From Candidatus Woesearchaeota archaeon CG10_big_fil_rev_8_21_14_0_10_44_13 (GTDB lineage Archaea; Nanobdellota; Nanobdellia; Woesearchaeales; UBA12501): DNA of 64,000 nucleotides. The first letter of the stretch is position 1, and each line of letters starts with the position of its first letter. The notes under the pieces were generated by a model, which did not search any database, was not told the origin of the DNA, and was given only the letters and a program-made list of their open reading frames with translations. Both the position numbers and the translations under genes were made by a program. This document shows, piece after piece, positions 1 to 8,683 of this stretch. The stretch covers positions 1 to 64,000 of the forward strand of contig PCXZ01000003.1 in assembly GCA_002762985.1 (NCBI GenBank). The letters are read 5' to 3'.

Positions 1-91
1 AAAATATACCTTGCTCGGGGGTCTTATAGGCAATTCACTGCGGGTTTCGCTCCGCTCAACCGCGCGAGGGTTCTTGCCGCCCCTCGCACTA
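1..91. repeat. Partial nested-hairpin intergenic element at window edge
   Basis: The first 91 bases hold two GC-rich hairpins: GCGGGTT pairs with AACCGC around 40-63, and GCGAGGG pairs with CCCTCGC around 64-87. They are separated by almost nothing, as in the other palindrome clusters of this window. No gene is apparent here. The element may continue to the left of the window, so its extent is unknown. Confidence 0.4.
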
Positions 92-100
92 AAAATCCCA

Positions 101-931
101 TCACTTTCCTTCGACGATCCTTTTCATCTCATCCACAAACCGCCTTGTCTTCTCATAGTACATCGCATACTCATCTCCCTTTATCTCCTTCACTTCCCTA
201 TGCATGATCTTCTTCGAGATGTTGTAGAGTTCCCTCATCGTCATCACATATTTGAATTTCAGCCTTCTTGTCTTCACGAGCTTGTCATTGAGAAGGTCTG
301 CGACATGCTCAGGGGTCGGAGGGACTTCCCCTATCCTCATCAATGCCGCATGCGCAGCGTCTATCGCAGCCCAGTAGAGGTCAAGCATCCCCTGGGTTAT
401 ATGCCATCTTGAATTCTGCAAAGTTGCAGGGGCCCTTATGAAATAGCTCCATACTGCCTCTGGTGTCGGCCTTATCCTGCCCTGCTTCAGCAATGCCTGC
501 ATGGGGTCGAAAAATCCTGTGTCTATGATAGAAAAACCATCTCTCAGGATATTGATCGCAACAGGATCGCCTGATTTGAGGTATTCCCAGAAAGATGTCA
601 GCTTCAATGTAGTCACATGCAGCCTTGTGCTTATGTCATTTATGAGCTTCTGGACTATTATCCTGTATGTCTCCACTACCTCTCCCCTGAGGACTATTGA
701 AAGGTCATCGACTATTATGAGGATATCGATGTCTCCCTCGGGATTGTCCTTCCTTGTCGAAGAGCCGAAAAGGACTATTGCTTTCACGAAAGGGCCGAAC
801 TCCTTGTATGCTTTCTCAGAGAACTTATAGGCAATATCAAATTCGTCCCTTGAGAATCGGTCTCTGTTCGGCTTCACAGCCGGCTCGAACTTGAACTGCA
901 CTTTGCACCCCTTTTTTGAATGATCCTTCAA
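101..931 (-). CDS. MNT-type nucleotidyltransferase with helical HEPN-like C-terminus
   Basis: Residues about 45-75 carry a minimal nucleotidyltransferase core: G56-S57-S58 followed by D67 and D69 (GDIDI), the Gly-Ser plus two-Asp metal site of the polymerase-beta superfamily. The C-terminal half (about 150-276) looks entirely helical, with a Trp-rich stretch, and resembles the HEPN domains that usually accompany MNT proteins. In known MNT/HEPN pairs the MNT protein AMPylates and silences a HEPN RNase. Here both parts sit in one chain, and I see no clear Rx4-6H RNase motif, so a toxin role is not supported. The gene is alone and is transcribed away from the MFS gene. The nucleotidyltransferase fold is fairly sure; the substrate is unknown. 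Confidence 0.7.
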   Translation of the reverse strand: MKDHSKKGCKVQFKFEPAVKPNRDRFSRDEFDIAYKFSEKAYKEFGPFVKAIVLFGSSTRKDNPEGDIDILIIVDDLSIVLRGEVVETYRIIVQKLINDISTRLHVTTLKLTSFWEYLKSGDPVAINILRDGFSIIDTGFFDPMQALLKQGRIRPTPEAVWSYFIRAPATLQNSRWHITQGMLDLYWAAIDAAHAALMRIGEVPPTPEHVADLLNDKLVKTRRLKFKYVMTMRELYNISKKIMHREVKEIKGDEYAMYYEKTRRFVDEMKRIVEGK

Positions 932-1103
932 TGATATTCTACTGTTATAGTTATACGTAGTAAAACCGTCTTATTTAAGGGTTTTGGCTTGTAATATATA
1001 TTAATCTTTATTACTATCTTGGAGTGGAGTAATATAGAAACACCAATATGCTGAAATACGCTGAAAGGGAATATTTATTAAATAATCAGGAAATAAGGGC
1101 CTT

Positions 1104-2285
1104 ATGGAACGCAAAGATCTTGAATCAAACATAAGGAAGTACAAGTATATCCGGCTTTTCGGCTATTTCCTTTTCATGATGCCCATAATAACTGTCTTCT
1201 GGCAGGAAAACGGGCTTGATCTGAGGCAGATATTCATCCTCCAGGCGATATATGCTGCAGTCATACTCGTGACTCAGATTCCGACAGGGCATTTTGCGGA
1301 TGTATACGGAAGAAAACTTTCGATCGTGATGGGAGGCGCAGCTATCCTCCTTGCAACAGTAGGATACTCGATCTCTTACGGCTTTATCGGATTCATGATA
1401 GCAGAGATATTATGGGGCGCAGGCATGAGCTTCATCTCAGGAGCAGACACAGCATTGGTCTATGATACATTGGCCGAACTTAAGAGGAAGGATGATTATA
1501 AGAAGATAGAGGGCCAGGCGCAGTTTTTTTCCAATATCACTGGTGGGGTAGCGGCGATCCTGGGCGGGTTCATCGCCACGATGGGCCTGAGGGCGGCAGT
1601 GTATGCGACAATAATCCCATACACCGCCGTGTTTTTTATTGCGCTGTCCCTCAAAGAGCCGAAAAGGCATGCCAAGATACACGAGAAGGGACATATATTC
1701 CATATCTATAAGATAATGAGGTTCGCATTGCACAGGAACAAGACGATCAAATGGATCATATTATACTCCTCAATCATCTTATCGATGCTTATGATTGCTT
1801 TCTGGTTCTATCAGCCATATATGCAGATGATCAAGGTGCCATTGGCTTATTTCGGCATAATCTATGCGTTCGGGAATCTTATCTCTGCCATATCATCAAG
1901 ATATGCTTACCTATTTGAAAGGAAGATAGGCATTAAATGGGCATTGATATCCCTCCCGCTGATATGCGTCGCAGCATTCTTCCTCATGGGCAAGGCTATA
2001 TTCGCTTTCTCATTCATGTTCATATTCATTTTCCCGTTCGTAGGCGGGGTAAGGCTGCCTATAGTCAATGATGCCATAAACAGGATCGTCTGGCCGGAAA
2101 AAAGGGCCACTGTGCTTTCGATAAGCGGAATGGTAGAAAGATTATTTTTTGTGATCTTGTCCCCATTCATCGGCTGGTTCGCTGATGTTTATACAATGCC
2201 CCAAGCATTGATGCTGTCAGGCGTAATAGTCCTGGTAGGCGGAACAATAACATTAATAATGCTGTGGAGGCATAAGGTGCTGTGA
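1104..2285 (+). CDS. MFS transporter
   Basis: A 393-residue, strongly hydrophobic protein with about 12 membrane segments. The loop after TM2 carries the Major Facilitator signature GHFADVYGRK (62-71), and a charged central loop (about 185-210) divides two six-helix halves. The family moves small solutes by proton coupling; the substrate cannot be told from sequence. The stop codon overlaps the start of the next gene (TGATG), so the two are probably translationally coupled. The partner is a DNA-binding protein, which hints at a regulated efflux unit. Confidence 0.85.
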   Translation: MERKDLESNIRKYKYIRLFGYFLFMMPIITVFWQENGLDLRQIFILQAIYAAVILVTQIPTGHFADVYGRKLSIVMGGAAILLATVGYSISYGFIGFMIAEILWGAGMSFISGADTALVYDTLAELKRKDDYKKIEGQAQFFSNITGGVAAILGGFIATMGLRAAVYATIIPYTAVFFIALSLKEPKRHAKIHEKGHIFHIYKIMRFALHRNKTIKWIILYSSIILSMLMIAFWFYQPYMQMIKVPLAYFGIIYAFGNLISAISSRYAYLFERKIGIKWALISLPLICVAAFFLMGKAIFAFSFMFIFIFPFVGGVRLPIVNDAINRIVWPEKRATVLSISGMVERLFFVILSPFIGWFADVYTMPQALMLSGVIVLVGGTITLIMLWRHKVL

Positions 2286-2938
2286 TGACGCCCGAAAAAC
2301 TCGAGGAGAAGACAGAAGAGAAGAAGCATGTAAAGCCCATAGTAGATGAAGCCCTGCACAAGGGATTCGGGATCACGATCGATGAGATGACAAGGGATAT
2401 CTCAGAGAAGCTTGAGAGATCGCCCCTGCTGAGATTCGATATCGACACAAGGGTGCCATTCAAGAAGGCGAAGAAGGAGTTCATAAAAAGATACCTCCAG
2501 AAACTCCTCGAGACGAATTACGGCAATGTCTCTGAGGCCGCAAAGGTCGCTGATGTCGACAGGCGCTCTGTGCACAGGGTCGTGAAGTCGGGCAAGATAG
2601 CCGTAGGGAAGATAAGGAAGGACATGCCCAGGGCCTACGATGTCAAGCATATCGCCATCAGCTCGATAATAGAGGATGTGCTCGGCAATTACAAGACAGT
2701 TATACACCCAACAAAGCTGAATGAGATGTACAGGAACATATCTGATGTCTCAAGGGAGATCCTTGATGCAATGCCTGAGAAGCAGCTCACGCTGAAGGAG
2801 GCAGAGGAGGAGTTCGAGAAGGAATTCATCAGGAAGGTCCTTGAAGAATACAATGGGAATGTAACGAGGGCTGCGAAGAAGATAAAATTGAGGTATGAGA
2901 CGCTGCTGAGGAAGGTAAAGAGGTATGGTTTAGGCTGA
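2285..2938 (+). CDS. Tandem Fis-type helix-turn-helix protein
   Basis: The start is taken at ATG 2285, which overlaps the MFS stop; an in-frame GTG lies one codon earlier. About 217 residues. Two copies of a Fis/HTH_8-like module are visible, around residues 61-105 (KRYLQKLLETNYGNVSEAAK) and 172-217 (RKVLEEYNGNVTRAAKK, then LLRKVKRYGL). Both share the pattern EF-I-(K/R)-x-(Y/V)-L-x(4-5)-GNV-x-(E/R)-AAK. This fold closes bacterial NtrC-type activators, where it binds DNA; no AAA+ or receiver domain is present here. The middle (about 110-165) is helical and unassigned. Likely a transcription or DNA-architecture protein, perhaps controlling the coupled transporter (inference). Confidence 0.65.
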   Translation: MTPEKLEEKTEEKKHVKPIVDEALHKGFGITIDEMTRDISEKLERSPLLRFDIDTRVPFKKAKKEFIKRYLQKLLETNYGNVSEAAKVADVDRRSVHRVVKSGKIAVGKIRKDMPRAYDVKHIAISSIIEDVLGNYKTVIHPTKLNEMYRNISDVSREILDAMPEKQLTLKEAEEEFEKEFIRKVLEEYNGNVTRAAKKIKLRYETLLRKVKRYGLG

Positions 2939-3022
2939 TTTCTGACCATGACTTTTTTGTCTCACTTACCTATTCTGGGCTTTAAACGTCTTTATAAAGC
3001 CTTATAGTATATATACCCTATC

Positions 3023-3952
3023 ATGACTTATATGTCCAATAGCGGATGCAATGGAGGTTATTCAGGCTGCGGCTCAGGATGCAGCAGCGGTTCTGGATAT
3101 AGCTCTGGCTCTGCCTGCTCAAGCAATTACAACACTATAGACAGCATCGTTTCATCATACTCCAGCTCTTCTATGAACACGATGGAGACAGGGACTTCAT
3201 CTTACACAAGAGATGCGCCCATGCCTGTAATCGATATGAGCAGCAATGCAGAAATCCTGAATTACAGGAAAGAAGAGGTAAGTTCTGCAGGCAAAGGCTA
3301 CAATATGCCCTACAATAACATCTACAAGATCAGCAAAGGGCCAATGCAGGATGATTTCTCAGCTTCATCTTTCCTGAAAACTGAAAGGCCAAAAGCCCAG
3401 TTCATCGGAAGCGTTGAACAGATAAAAGATTATATACATCAAGCATTCGTGGCGACAACAGGAAAGGGATTGCCGGAGGACATCTCAATCGAAGTCGTCA
3501 GCCAGGATGAGCTTAAGCAGAGGCATGACATCTTCAATGCAAGCAGAGGAGAGAGCAGATGGAGCCCGGGCATACAGGGATTCTCGATAAACAGGAGAGG
3601 TTTCGGGCAGAGCCTCATCTTCGTGAATGAGAATGACCTTGACATCCTGATGATGGTGATAGGCCACGAGATAGGCCATGTCGTGAATTTCCAGCTCAGT
3701 AACAGGCTGGATGAGGAGGCAAAGGCATTCGCTTTCGAGATGGCATGGGTGAAGGCGATCTATGAAAAAGACATCGCGGGATTGAAGAATTCCATAGATC
3801 CTGATCCTAAGCCTGCAAAGAACGGATTGCATGATGTCGCTTTCGGATTCGTGAAGAAACTGATGCTGCTCGGCAGGGATGCGTTCGATGTGTTCAATGA
3901 CCTGATGAAGAGGAAAATAAGCGTTGAGGTGCCGCAATATGGGATGTACTGA
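3023..3952 (+). CDS. Zincin-like metallopeptidase with Ser/Gly/Cys-rich N-terminus
   Basis: A 309-residue protein. The first ~60 residues are a low-complexity Ser/Gly/Cys/Asn/Tyr tract with six cysteines and no signal peptide. The folded part begins near 125. HEIGH at 215-219 is a classic HExxH zinc site; E231/E232 in the next helix (LDEEAKAFAFEM) would supply the third ligand as in gluzincins or M48-like enzymes. The upstream TATA-like run TATAGTATATATA lies about 20 bases before the ATG. It overlaps the next gene by 14 bases and heads a three-gene cassette ending in a second HExxH protein. Peptidase activity is inferred from the motif alone. Confidence 0.65.
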   Translation: MTYMSNSGCNGGYSGCGSGCSSGSGYSSGSACSSNYNTIDSIVSSYSSSSMNTMETGTSSYTRDAPMPVIDMSSNAEILNYRKEEVSSAGKGYNMPYNNIYKISKGPMQDDFSASSFLKTERPKAQFIGSVEQIKDYIHQAFVATTGKGLPEDISIEVVSQDELKQRHDIFNASRGESRWSPGIQGFSINRRGFGQSLIFVNENDLDILMMVIGHEIGHVVNFQLSNRLDEEAKAFAFEMAWVKAIYEKDIAGLKNSIDPDPKPAKNGLHDVAFGFVKKLMLLGRDAFDVFNDLMKRKISVEVPQYGMY

Positions 3953-4268
3953 ACCAGGATATCTTGCAGTGATAGGGATCTATCCGTTAGGAAATGATCC
4001 TTCAATAGGCTATCAGATGGGCAAAGGCAATGGCATGCTGCCGAACAAACCAGGTATGCCTTCGCTGCTGGAAAAAAAGCTTCCATCAGATGACATGATG
4101 AAGGATATTTATGATAGGACAAGAGGGATGCATTCATACTCTGGCGGTCCTGCGCATGATTCGAATCTTAATGCTCTCTCAAGGATCATTGCAGACCAAT
4201 ACCTGACTGCGATGAGGGAATATGCCAATGCGCAGAAAATACTGACTATGGGCATGAGATCAAACTAG
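3939..4268 (+). CDS. Small protein of metallopeptidase cassette, function unknown
   Basis: The start is chosen at ATG 3939 (MGCTEPGYLAVIG), overlapping the metallopeptidase gene by 14 bases; 109 residues. The sequence is Gly/Met/Pro-rich with no recognisable domain, signal peptide or membrane segment. The C-terminal part (about 60-109) is predicted helical. The tight overlap upstream and the 2-base gap downstream place it in an operon with two HExxH proteins, so it may be a subunit or substrate of that module (inference). I do not recognise the family. Confidence 0.55.
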   Translation: MGCTEPGYLAVIGIYPLGNDPSIGYQMGKGNGMLPNKPGMPSLLEKKLPSDDMMKDIYDRTRGMHSYSGGPAHDSNLNALSRIIADQYLTAMREYANAQKILTMGMRSN

Positions 4269-4270
4269 CG

Positions 4271-4627
4271 ATGTATTCGCCAGATATTCACAAGAGATAT
4301 AACCCGAGAGAGCTATACCTCTGGCCCCATCCGGATTATGGCAAAAGCAGGCCTGACGACAATTATGGCAGGAGACTGCCTGTTGTCGAGTTAGAGCCGA
4401 TGGTTGATTCTATCCCCCTTACAAGAGCGCATATCCCTTATGGGGTAAGAGGATTCTGTTTCCCTGCGACAAAAGAGAGCTATGTTCATATAGATGATGT
4501 TGATACGCACAGGGTCAATTACCACGAGAACCTGCACATGAGGATTTACAGGACAAACCCCAATCATCCGGAGTGGGAGATAAGGATGCTCGAGGACTGG
4601 AGATTGGGTGAGGAAAAGCAGAATTAA
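4271..4627 (+). CDS. Small HExxH-containing protein
   Basis: 118 residues, starting two bases after the previous stop. HENLH at residues 85-89, followed by acidic residues E101 and E103 (PEWEIRML), looks like a compact zincin site; the N-terminal part is Pro/Tyr-rich. It is too short for a standard peptidase domain, so it may be a minimal metallopeptidase or a metal-binding accessory. Being the third gene of the cassette that starts with another HExxH protein makes the motif less likely to be chance. The end overlaps the convergent methyltransferase gene by 4 bases. Confidence 0.5.
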   Translation: MYSPDIHKRYNPRELYLWPHPDYGKSRPDDNYGRRLPVVELEPMVDSIPLTRAHIPYGVRGFCFPATKESYVHIDDVDTHRVNYHENLHMRIYRTNPNHPEWEIRMLEDWRLGEEKQN

Positions 4628-5148
4628 TTTTTGTATATGCTGAATGAGGTTCCATCAATAATTCTATTTTTCTCCAGCCCCATGTTCAGCGGCCTGTAAA
4701 GATTTCCCAGGACAACAAGCCTTGCAGTCTTTTTCATCTCCTTCCTCAGCTTCTTCTCAAGCGCATAGAAAGGCTGGTCTGGGTTTAGGAATAAGATTTC
4801 ATATTTTGAAAGGTCGTGCATGAGGTAATCTTCTCTGAGGAATTCCGCTCTTATGCCAAGCTTCTTCTTCATCTTCCCGGAAACCTTGATCAATTCCATG
4901 TCAATCTCGATTCCTGCTGCTTTTGTGAAAAGCGCTGCAATCAGGACAACCTTGCCGTCACCAGAGCCGAGGTCGAGGAAACTTTTCTTCTTTTCCAGCT
5001 CCATCTTCCTGAAGAAATTGAATACGGGGTCTGCAGGAGCGGAGCCGTAGTAGCCCAATGAAGTCTCGCGGAGAAGCTTATGCTTTGGGATGAGTGAGAC
5101 AGAGTAAGAGTCGTATTCTTTTTTTAGCTGGGTGAATTTGTGGAGCAT
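4624..5148 (-). CDS. Class I SAM-dependent methyltransferase
   Basis: 174 residues. Motif I is LDLGSGDGKV at 58-67 (the AdoMet glycine loop), followed by the acidic strand GIEID (79-83), which would bind the ribose. NPDQPF at 122-127 occupies the position of the NPPY-type motif IV, suggesting an amino-group target on nucleic acid or protein (inference). It is short for the class, a bare Rossmann core with a ~50-residue N-terminal extension. The gene converges on the HExxH cassette and has its own AT-rich promoter region (5150-5240), shared divergently with the beta-helix gene. Confidence 0.7.
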   Translation of the reverse strand: MLHKFTQLKKEYDSYSVSLIPKHKLLRETSLGYYGSAPADPVFNFFRKMELEKKKSFLDLGSGDGKVVLIAALFTKAAGIEIDMELIKVSGKMKKKLGIRAEFLREDYLMHDLSKYEILFLNPDQPFYALEKKLRKEMKKTARLVVLGNLYRPLNMGLEKNRIIDGTSFSIYKN

Positions 5149-5274
5149 AATGATGTTACAAGGGCAATTTATATAAATGTTTTGATGGAGGAAAATAAAA
5201 GATAAGATTTATATAGTTTAATATCCTATTCCTTATAGGGGTGTAATATCACAGCTAAACGATGTGATTTCAGC

Positions 5275-7167
5275 TTGGGTGCCATATTTCTGTTTCTTCT
5301 CCTAATCATAACCTCTTATGTTGTCATCGCTGTAAATGAAACTAATTCCACTGATAATGATTATTCCTGTGTTCTTCCAGATGTGGTTTTTACCGCAGCA
5401 GACATGACAACAGAAAATAGTGATGGTGTAATCACTGCAAAATTTAAGAGGGACAATGTTTCTGTCACGTTAAGAAATGTTGACACATCAGAAATAGGGA
5501 AAATGGAGTTCAAGGATGGAATATTCACGGCAGATTCTATTTCAGTTGACAGCGCTACTATGCAGGTGCCTCACTGCCCTTTAAACCCGGTGGTTGTAAA
5601 GCCGAAATTATACATACGAGATACTGAAAATGATTTCAGGCTTGCAGAGCCATACTGCAGGAATGAGACAACAGGGGAATGCTTCAATCTTGTCAGGGTA
5701 ACTTCTGGCTATTATGAATATAATGTTGAGCATTTCACTGATTATTATGTCAATTCTTCAGGTGGGGATTACACTTCATTAAAAGAATGCCTTGATGCAA
5801 TAAACAACACAAACGGCAATTCCTGCGTCATAATCGGAAGCGGAGATTACGCAATCGGCGGCGCTTATGGCTTTAATATAACTACTGATACCTATTCAGG
5901 TGTGATAGAAACAGGAGCGGACAACATAGCAATAGACTGCAATAACTCCATTCTCATTGGCAGCGGAATTGAAAGCGGAATCTATACCCCATATATGAAC
6001 ACGACAATAAAGAACTGCCATTTCCAAAACTTTGGCAAGGGTATATACTATGCTAATGCCGATCTGGGCCTTGTTGAGGGCTGCAGCGGAAACAACAACA
6101 GCATGGGCCTCAATATGTGGTTTGGCACGAACATTGATATAAAGGATTCCAATTTCACAAATTCAAGCGACCTTAATATCAAACTGGACGGCGCCTCTGA
6201 AAACATATCTATTGTCAATGTGGACGCAAGATATAGCAGTTCAGCCAATTTATGGGCCCACACCACAGCAGCCAGCAACATAACTGTCATAAACTCAAGG
6301 TTTGGCAATTCAAGCTCCCAGACATGCGTTGCTTTAGCTGATTCATGTGCATTCATTAACAACATAGTTGAAAACTGCCTTGCAGATGACAGAGCAGGAC
6401 TGACAATCGGGACAGGCAGCATAGTAAAGGATAATCTATTCTATAATAATAATGTCCATCTTTATCTGTATGGCAACCCGAATGTAACCTTAGAACACAA
6501 TGTATTTAATAGGAGCAATGATGCTGATTTCTATGGCTTCGGAATAGGTTTCTGCCTTGCGCTGCTTGACAACTCTGCTGGTGTTAATGTGATCAACAAC
6601 ACCTTTGCTGACTGCCTTGACACGGGCATAACAATGGCAGAAATCAATGAAGGCGGAAATCTTGACAATAATAACATTACAAAAAATGTTTTCACGAATA
6701 TGACGTCATCAGGCACGAACAAATATATCTATATCACCAGCATTGATGTCGAGAACACAAAAGTGTGGCTTAACAACTTCACCTCTTCAGGGGTTGATGA
6801 TAGCGGTTCTAATACTGTTTTCTGCGTCAATGGCCAGGGGAATTATTACGGAGATGGCATTTCAAGGCCTGCTGGAGAGTGCCAGATTGATGTTTATAAT
6901 TTATCAGTAATCTTTAGTGCCAGTCAGTCAAGAATCTTTAAATTTAAAACAAAGAATATAGATGTACAGGTAACCAGTATTAATTACACATCACTAAACA
7001 CAGAAGAGAAAGATATCAACAGCACGCTGGGAGTAGGCCTAAATGCAGGCAAGGAGATATTCACCTTTGTTGATTATGTTTATGCTGGCAGCGGCAGCTT
7101 TGGGATTACTGCTTATGCCAACAGCACTGTGACGGATGATGAGGAAAGCATAACCGAAACAGTATGA
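5275..7167 (+). CDS. Secreted parallel beta-helix (NosD/pectate-lyase-like) surface protein
   Basis: 630 residues. A hydrophobic N-terminus (about 2-20) is followed by many short Asn/Ser-rich turns of the form I-x-N-x-x-F/I-x-N-N typical of right-handed beta-helix repeats (about 150-520, for example IKNCHFQNFG and VIDNNTFADC-like rungs). This implies an extracellular, probably polysaccharide- or surface-binding role. No C-terminal membrane anchor is seen. The start is uncertain: the only usable codon is TTG at 5275, which would leave the signal peptide without its usual positive residues, although the in-frame codons just upstream encode Lys-Arg. It precedes the protease cassette by 80 bases. 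Confidence 0.65.
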   Translation: MGAIFLFLLLIITSYVVIAVNETNSTDNDYSCVLPDVVFTAADMTTENSDGVITAKFKRDNVSVTLRNVDTSEIGKMEFKDGIFTADSISVDSATMQVPHCPLNPVVVKPKLYIRDTENDFRLAEPYCRNETTGECFNLVRVTSGYYEYNVEHFTDYYVNSSGGDYTSLKECLDAINNTNGNSCVIIGSGDYAIGGAYGFNITTDTYSGVIETGADNIAIDCNNSILIGSGIESGIYTPYMNTTIKNCHFQNFGKGIYYANADLGLVEGCSGNNNSMGLNMWFGTNIDIKDSNFTNSSDLNIKLDGASENISIVNVDARYSSSANLWAHTTAASNITVINSRFGNSSSQTCVALADSCAFINNIVENCLADDRAGLTIGTGSIVKDNLFYNNNVHLYLYGNPNVTLEHNVFNRSNDADFYGFGIGFCLALLDNSAGVNVINNTFADCLDTGITMAEINEGGNLDNNNITKNVFTNMTSSGTNKYIYITSIDVENTKVWLNNFTSSGVDDSGSNTVFCVNGQGNYYGDGISRPAGECQIDVYNLSVIFSASQSRIFKFKTKNIDVQVTSINYTSLNTEEKDINSTLGVGLNAGKEIFTFVDYVYAGSGSFGITAYANSTVTDDEESITETV

Positions 7168-7247
7168 GGTGGCAAAGTTTCAAATTGGATTAAAGCTAAC
7201 TTAGGGGTTTAAATAGGAATCTCAATTATAATATTAAGGGTGAAATT

Positions 7248-8117
7248 ATGAAAAAAAGAAAAGAATGTTTGAAATGTGCAATTGTTTTGGTGAGTTTAAT
7301 ATTCTTTATACTGGGTAATTCTTCTTTTGCATTTGCTTTAGAAGAAAAAATAATTTATGAAGTCAGCAGTAACGTTACTAACTCCCCAGAACAACCAGCT
7401 CCACAGTGGGTAATTGATAAAGCGAACGATTACATTATTTCTGTACTTGGTGAAAGTTATTTTGAAGAGCATATAAAACTAACAAAAAATTCAACAGGTA
7501 AAAGTAGAGGATATTTCTTCTATTATAACTATACCCATAATGTAAGAGATGAGCCAAATGGAGCACCCCATCAAGTTATGCATTTATTTCAAGTACAAGC
7601 TAATTGGAGTGGCGCAATTGTGGGATATAATGGTCCAAGAGAACCCTTTCAGTTTTTAATAAGTAGTAGTGAGGCAAGGGATATTGCAATTCAAAATGGG
7701 ATGAAAGAGCCAGTTGTTGAATTGGATTGTGGTATTCAAGGTTATGATTCAGACACCCCTATCTCTGATGGGACTTGTATATGGGGGGTATGGACGTATG
7801 AGGGCGTTCCAAAAGGAAATCCTGACTTGTTTTTTATTCATGTAGATACTGGTGAGGTACTTGGCAAAAGGCTAAGTGAGGGAGAGGCTCGTACAGGGGT
7901 TGCTGCTCAGACTGGAGAAAATGCACTTGAATCAAAAAACAATGAAAAAATAGACATTGAACCCACACAAGACATTCAAATCAACAATAGCATCCCAGAG
8001 GATATATCAAATAAAAAGGACGTAAACGAAAACATGATTACTCCAAAAAATGAAGAAGTGAATATTATTCAAATAATAATTAGTTGGGTAAAATCCTTGT
8101 TTGTGGTGGTAAAATGA
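7248..8117 (+). CDS. Secreted PepSY-like protein A1 of protease cassette
   Basis: 289 residues. The basic start MKKRKE and hydrophobic stretch 9-30 form a signal peptide or N-terminal anchor. The conserved body runs from APQWVIDKANDYIISVLGE (about 51-69) to a C-terminal PepSY-like unit (FLISSSEARDIAIQNG, then W-x(10-20)-FFIHVDTGEVLGK, about 135-205). PepSY domains are found in the propeptides of secreted M4 proteases and inhibit them. After a Lys/Asn-rich linker the protein ends in an amphipathic tail, SWVKSLF. SD-like GGGTGA precedes the ATG. It shares ATGA with the next gene. A2 is a close paralogue and A3 a more distant one. Codons are AT-rich compared with neighbours. Confidence 0.6.
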   Translation: MKKRKECLKCAIVLVSLIFFILGNSSFAFALEEKIIYEVSSNVTNSPEQPAPQWVIDKANDYIISVLGESYFEEHIKLTKNSTGKSRGYFFYYNYTHNVRDEPNGAPHQVMHLFQVQANWSGAIVGYNGPREPFQFLISSSEARDIAIQNGMKEPVVELDCGIQGYDSDTPISDGTCIWGVWTYEGVPKGNPDLFFIHVDTGEVLGKRLSEGEARTGVAAQTGENALESKNNEKIDIEPTQDIQINNSIPEDISNKKDVNENMITPKNEEVNIIQIIISWVKSLFVVVK

Positions 8118-8683
8118 GAAGATTAATAAGACTTAGTTTATTTTTATGGGCAATTCTTATTTTGATAGCTTTATCTATAAATGTTTCTTCTTCTAGTGGC
8201 ATAAGTAATTCTGACTCATTTTTGGTAAATTTAAAACCAATAATCCAAACTAATGCTGGAATTACTGTTAATGCCACAACAGAAGAAAAAGCTTTAGCAG
8301 AACAATTAGAAATCACAAATCCCAGGCAACCTTATTCCCTTGGTTTTGTATCGGAAACTTTTACTCCAACTGAAAAAATAGATAATAAAATCTATTCAAA
8401 AATTGATGAGATTTCTTCTCTGCAAATAACAGATATTACGCCCAAATATGTCAAAGATAATTACACTTATGGATTTATAATGATTCTTGGAGATATATGG
8501 GAATACAAACTTAATGATTTAAAGAATATGGGAATAAAAATGTTGGGTCCTCACTCAACACACTCATATAAGGTAAAAATCCCGCTAAACAAGATTAATG
8601 AATTAGAGCAATTGTCATTTGTAAAGTGGGTTGGTTATAGCACCAATAAACAAAAATTTGATCATTTAGAGGCAGGATTGTGA
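8114..8683 (+). CDS. Secreted propeptide-like protein B1 of protease cassette
   Basis: The start is fixed at ATG 8114, which overlaps the A1 stop as ATGA; 189 residues. Signal peptide at 1-28 (MRRLIRLSLFLWAILILIAL). The mature part has an N-terminal motif EQLEITNPRQPYSLGFVSE and then an I9-like alpha/beta unit (YTYGFIMILG ... LKNMGIKMLG ... SYKVKIPLNKINELEQLSF-VKWVGYS). The same ~120 residues form the N-terminal prodomain of the subtilase at 10999-14505, so this is a free-standing copy of that protease's propeptide. Subtilase propeptides fold and inhibit their enzyme; here a secreted inhibitor or chaperone acting in trans is the natural guess (inference). Confidence 0.65.
   Translation: MRRLIRLSLFLWAILILIALSINVSSSSGISNSDSFLVNLKPIIQTNAGITVNATTEEKALAEQLEITNPRQPYSLGFVSETFTPTEKIDNKIYSKIDEISSLQITDITPKYVKDNYTYGFIMILGDIWEYKLNDLKNMGIKMLGPHSTHSYKVKIPLNKINELEQLSFVKWVGYSTNKQKFDHLEAGL

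Noticed and set aside
11-412. 133-codon plus-strand open frame at the left edge
   Set aside because: Antisense shadow of the MNT nucleotidyltransferase gene with low-complexity translation.
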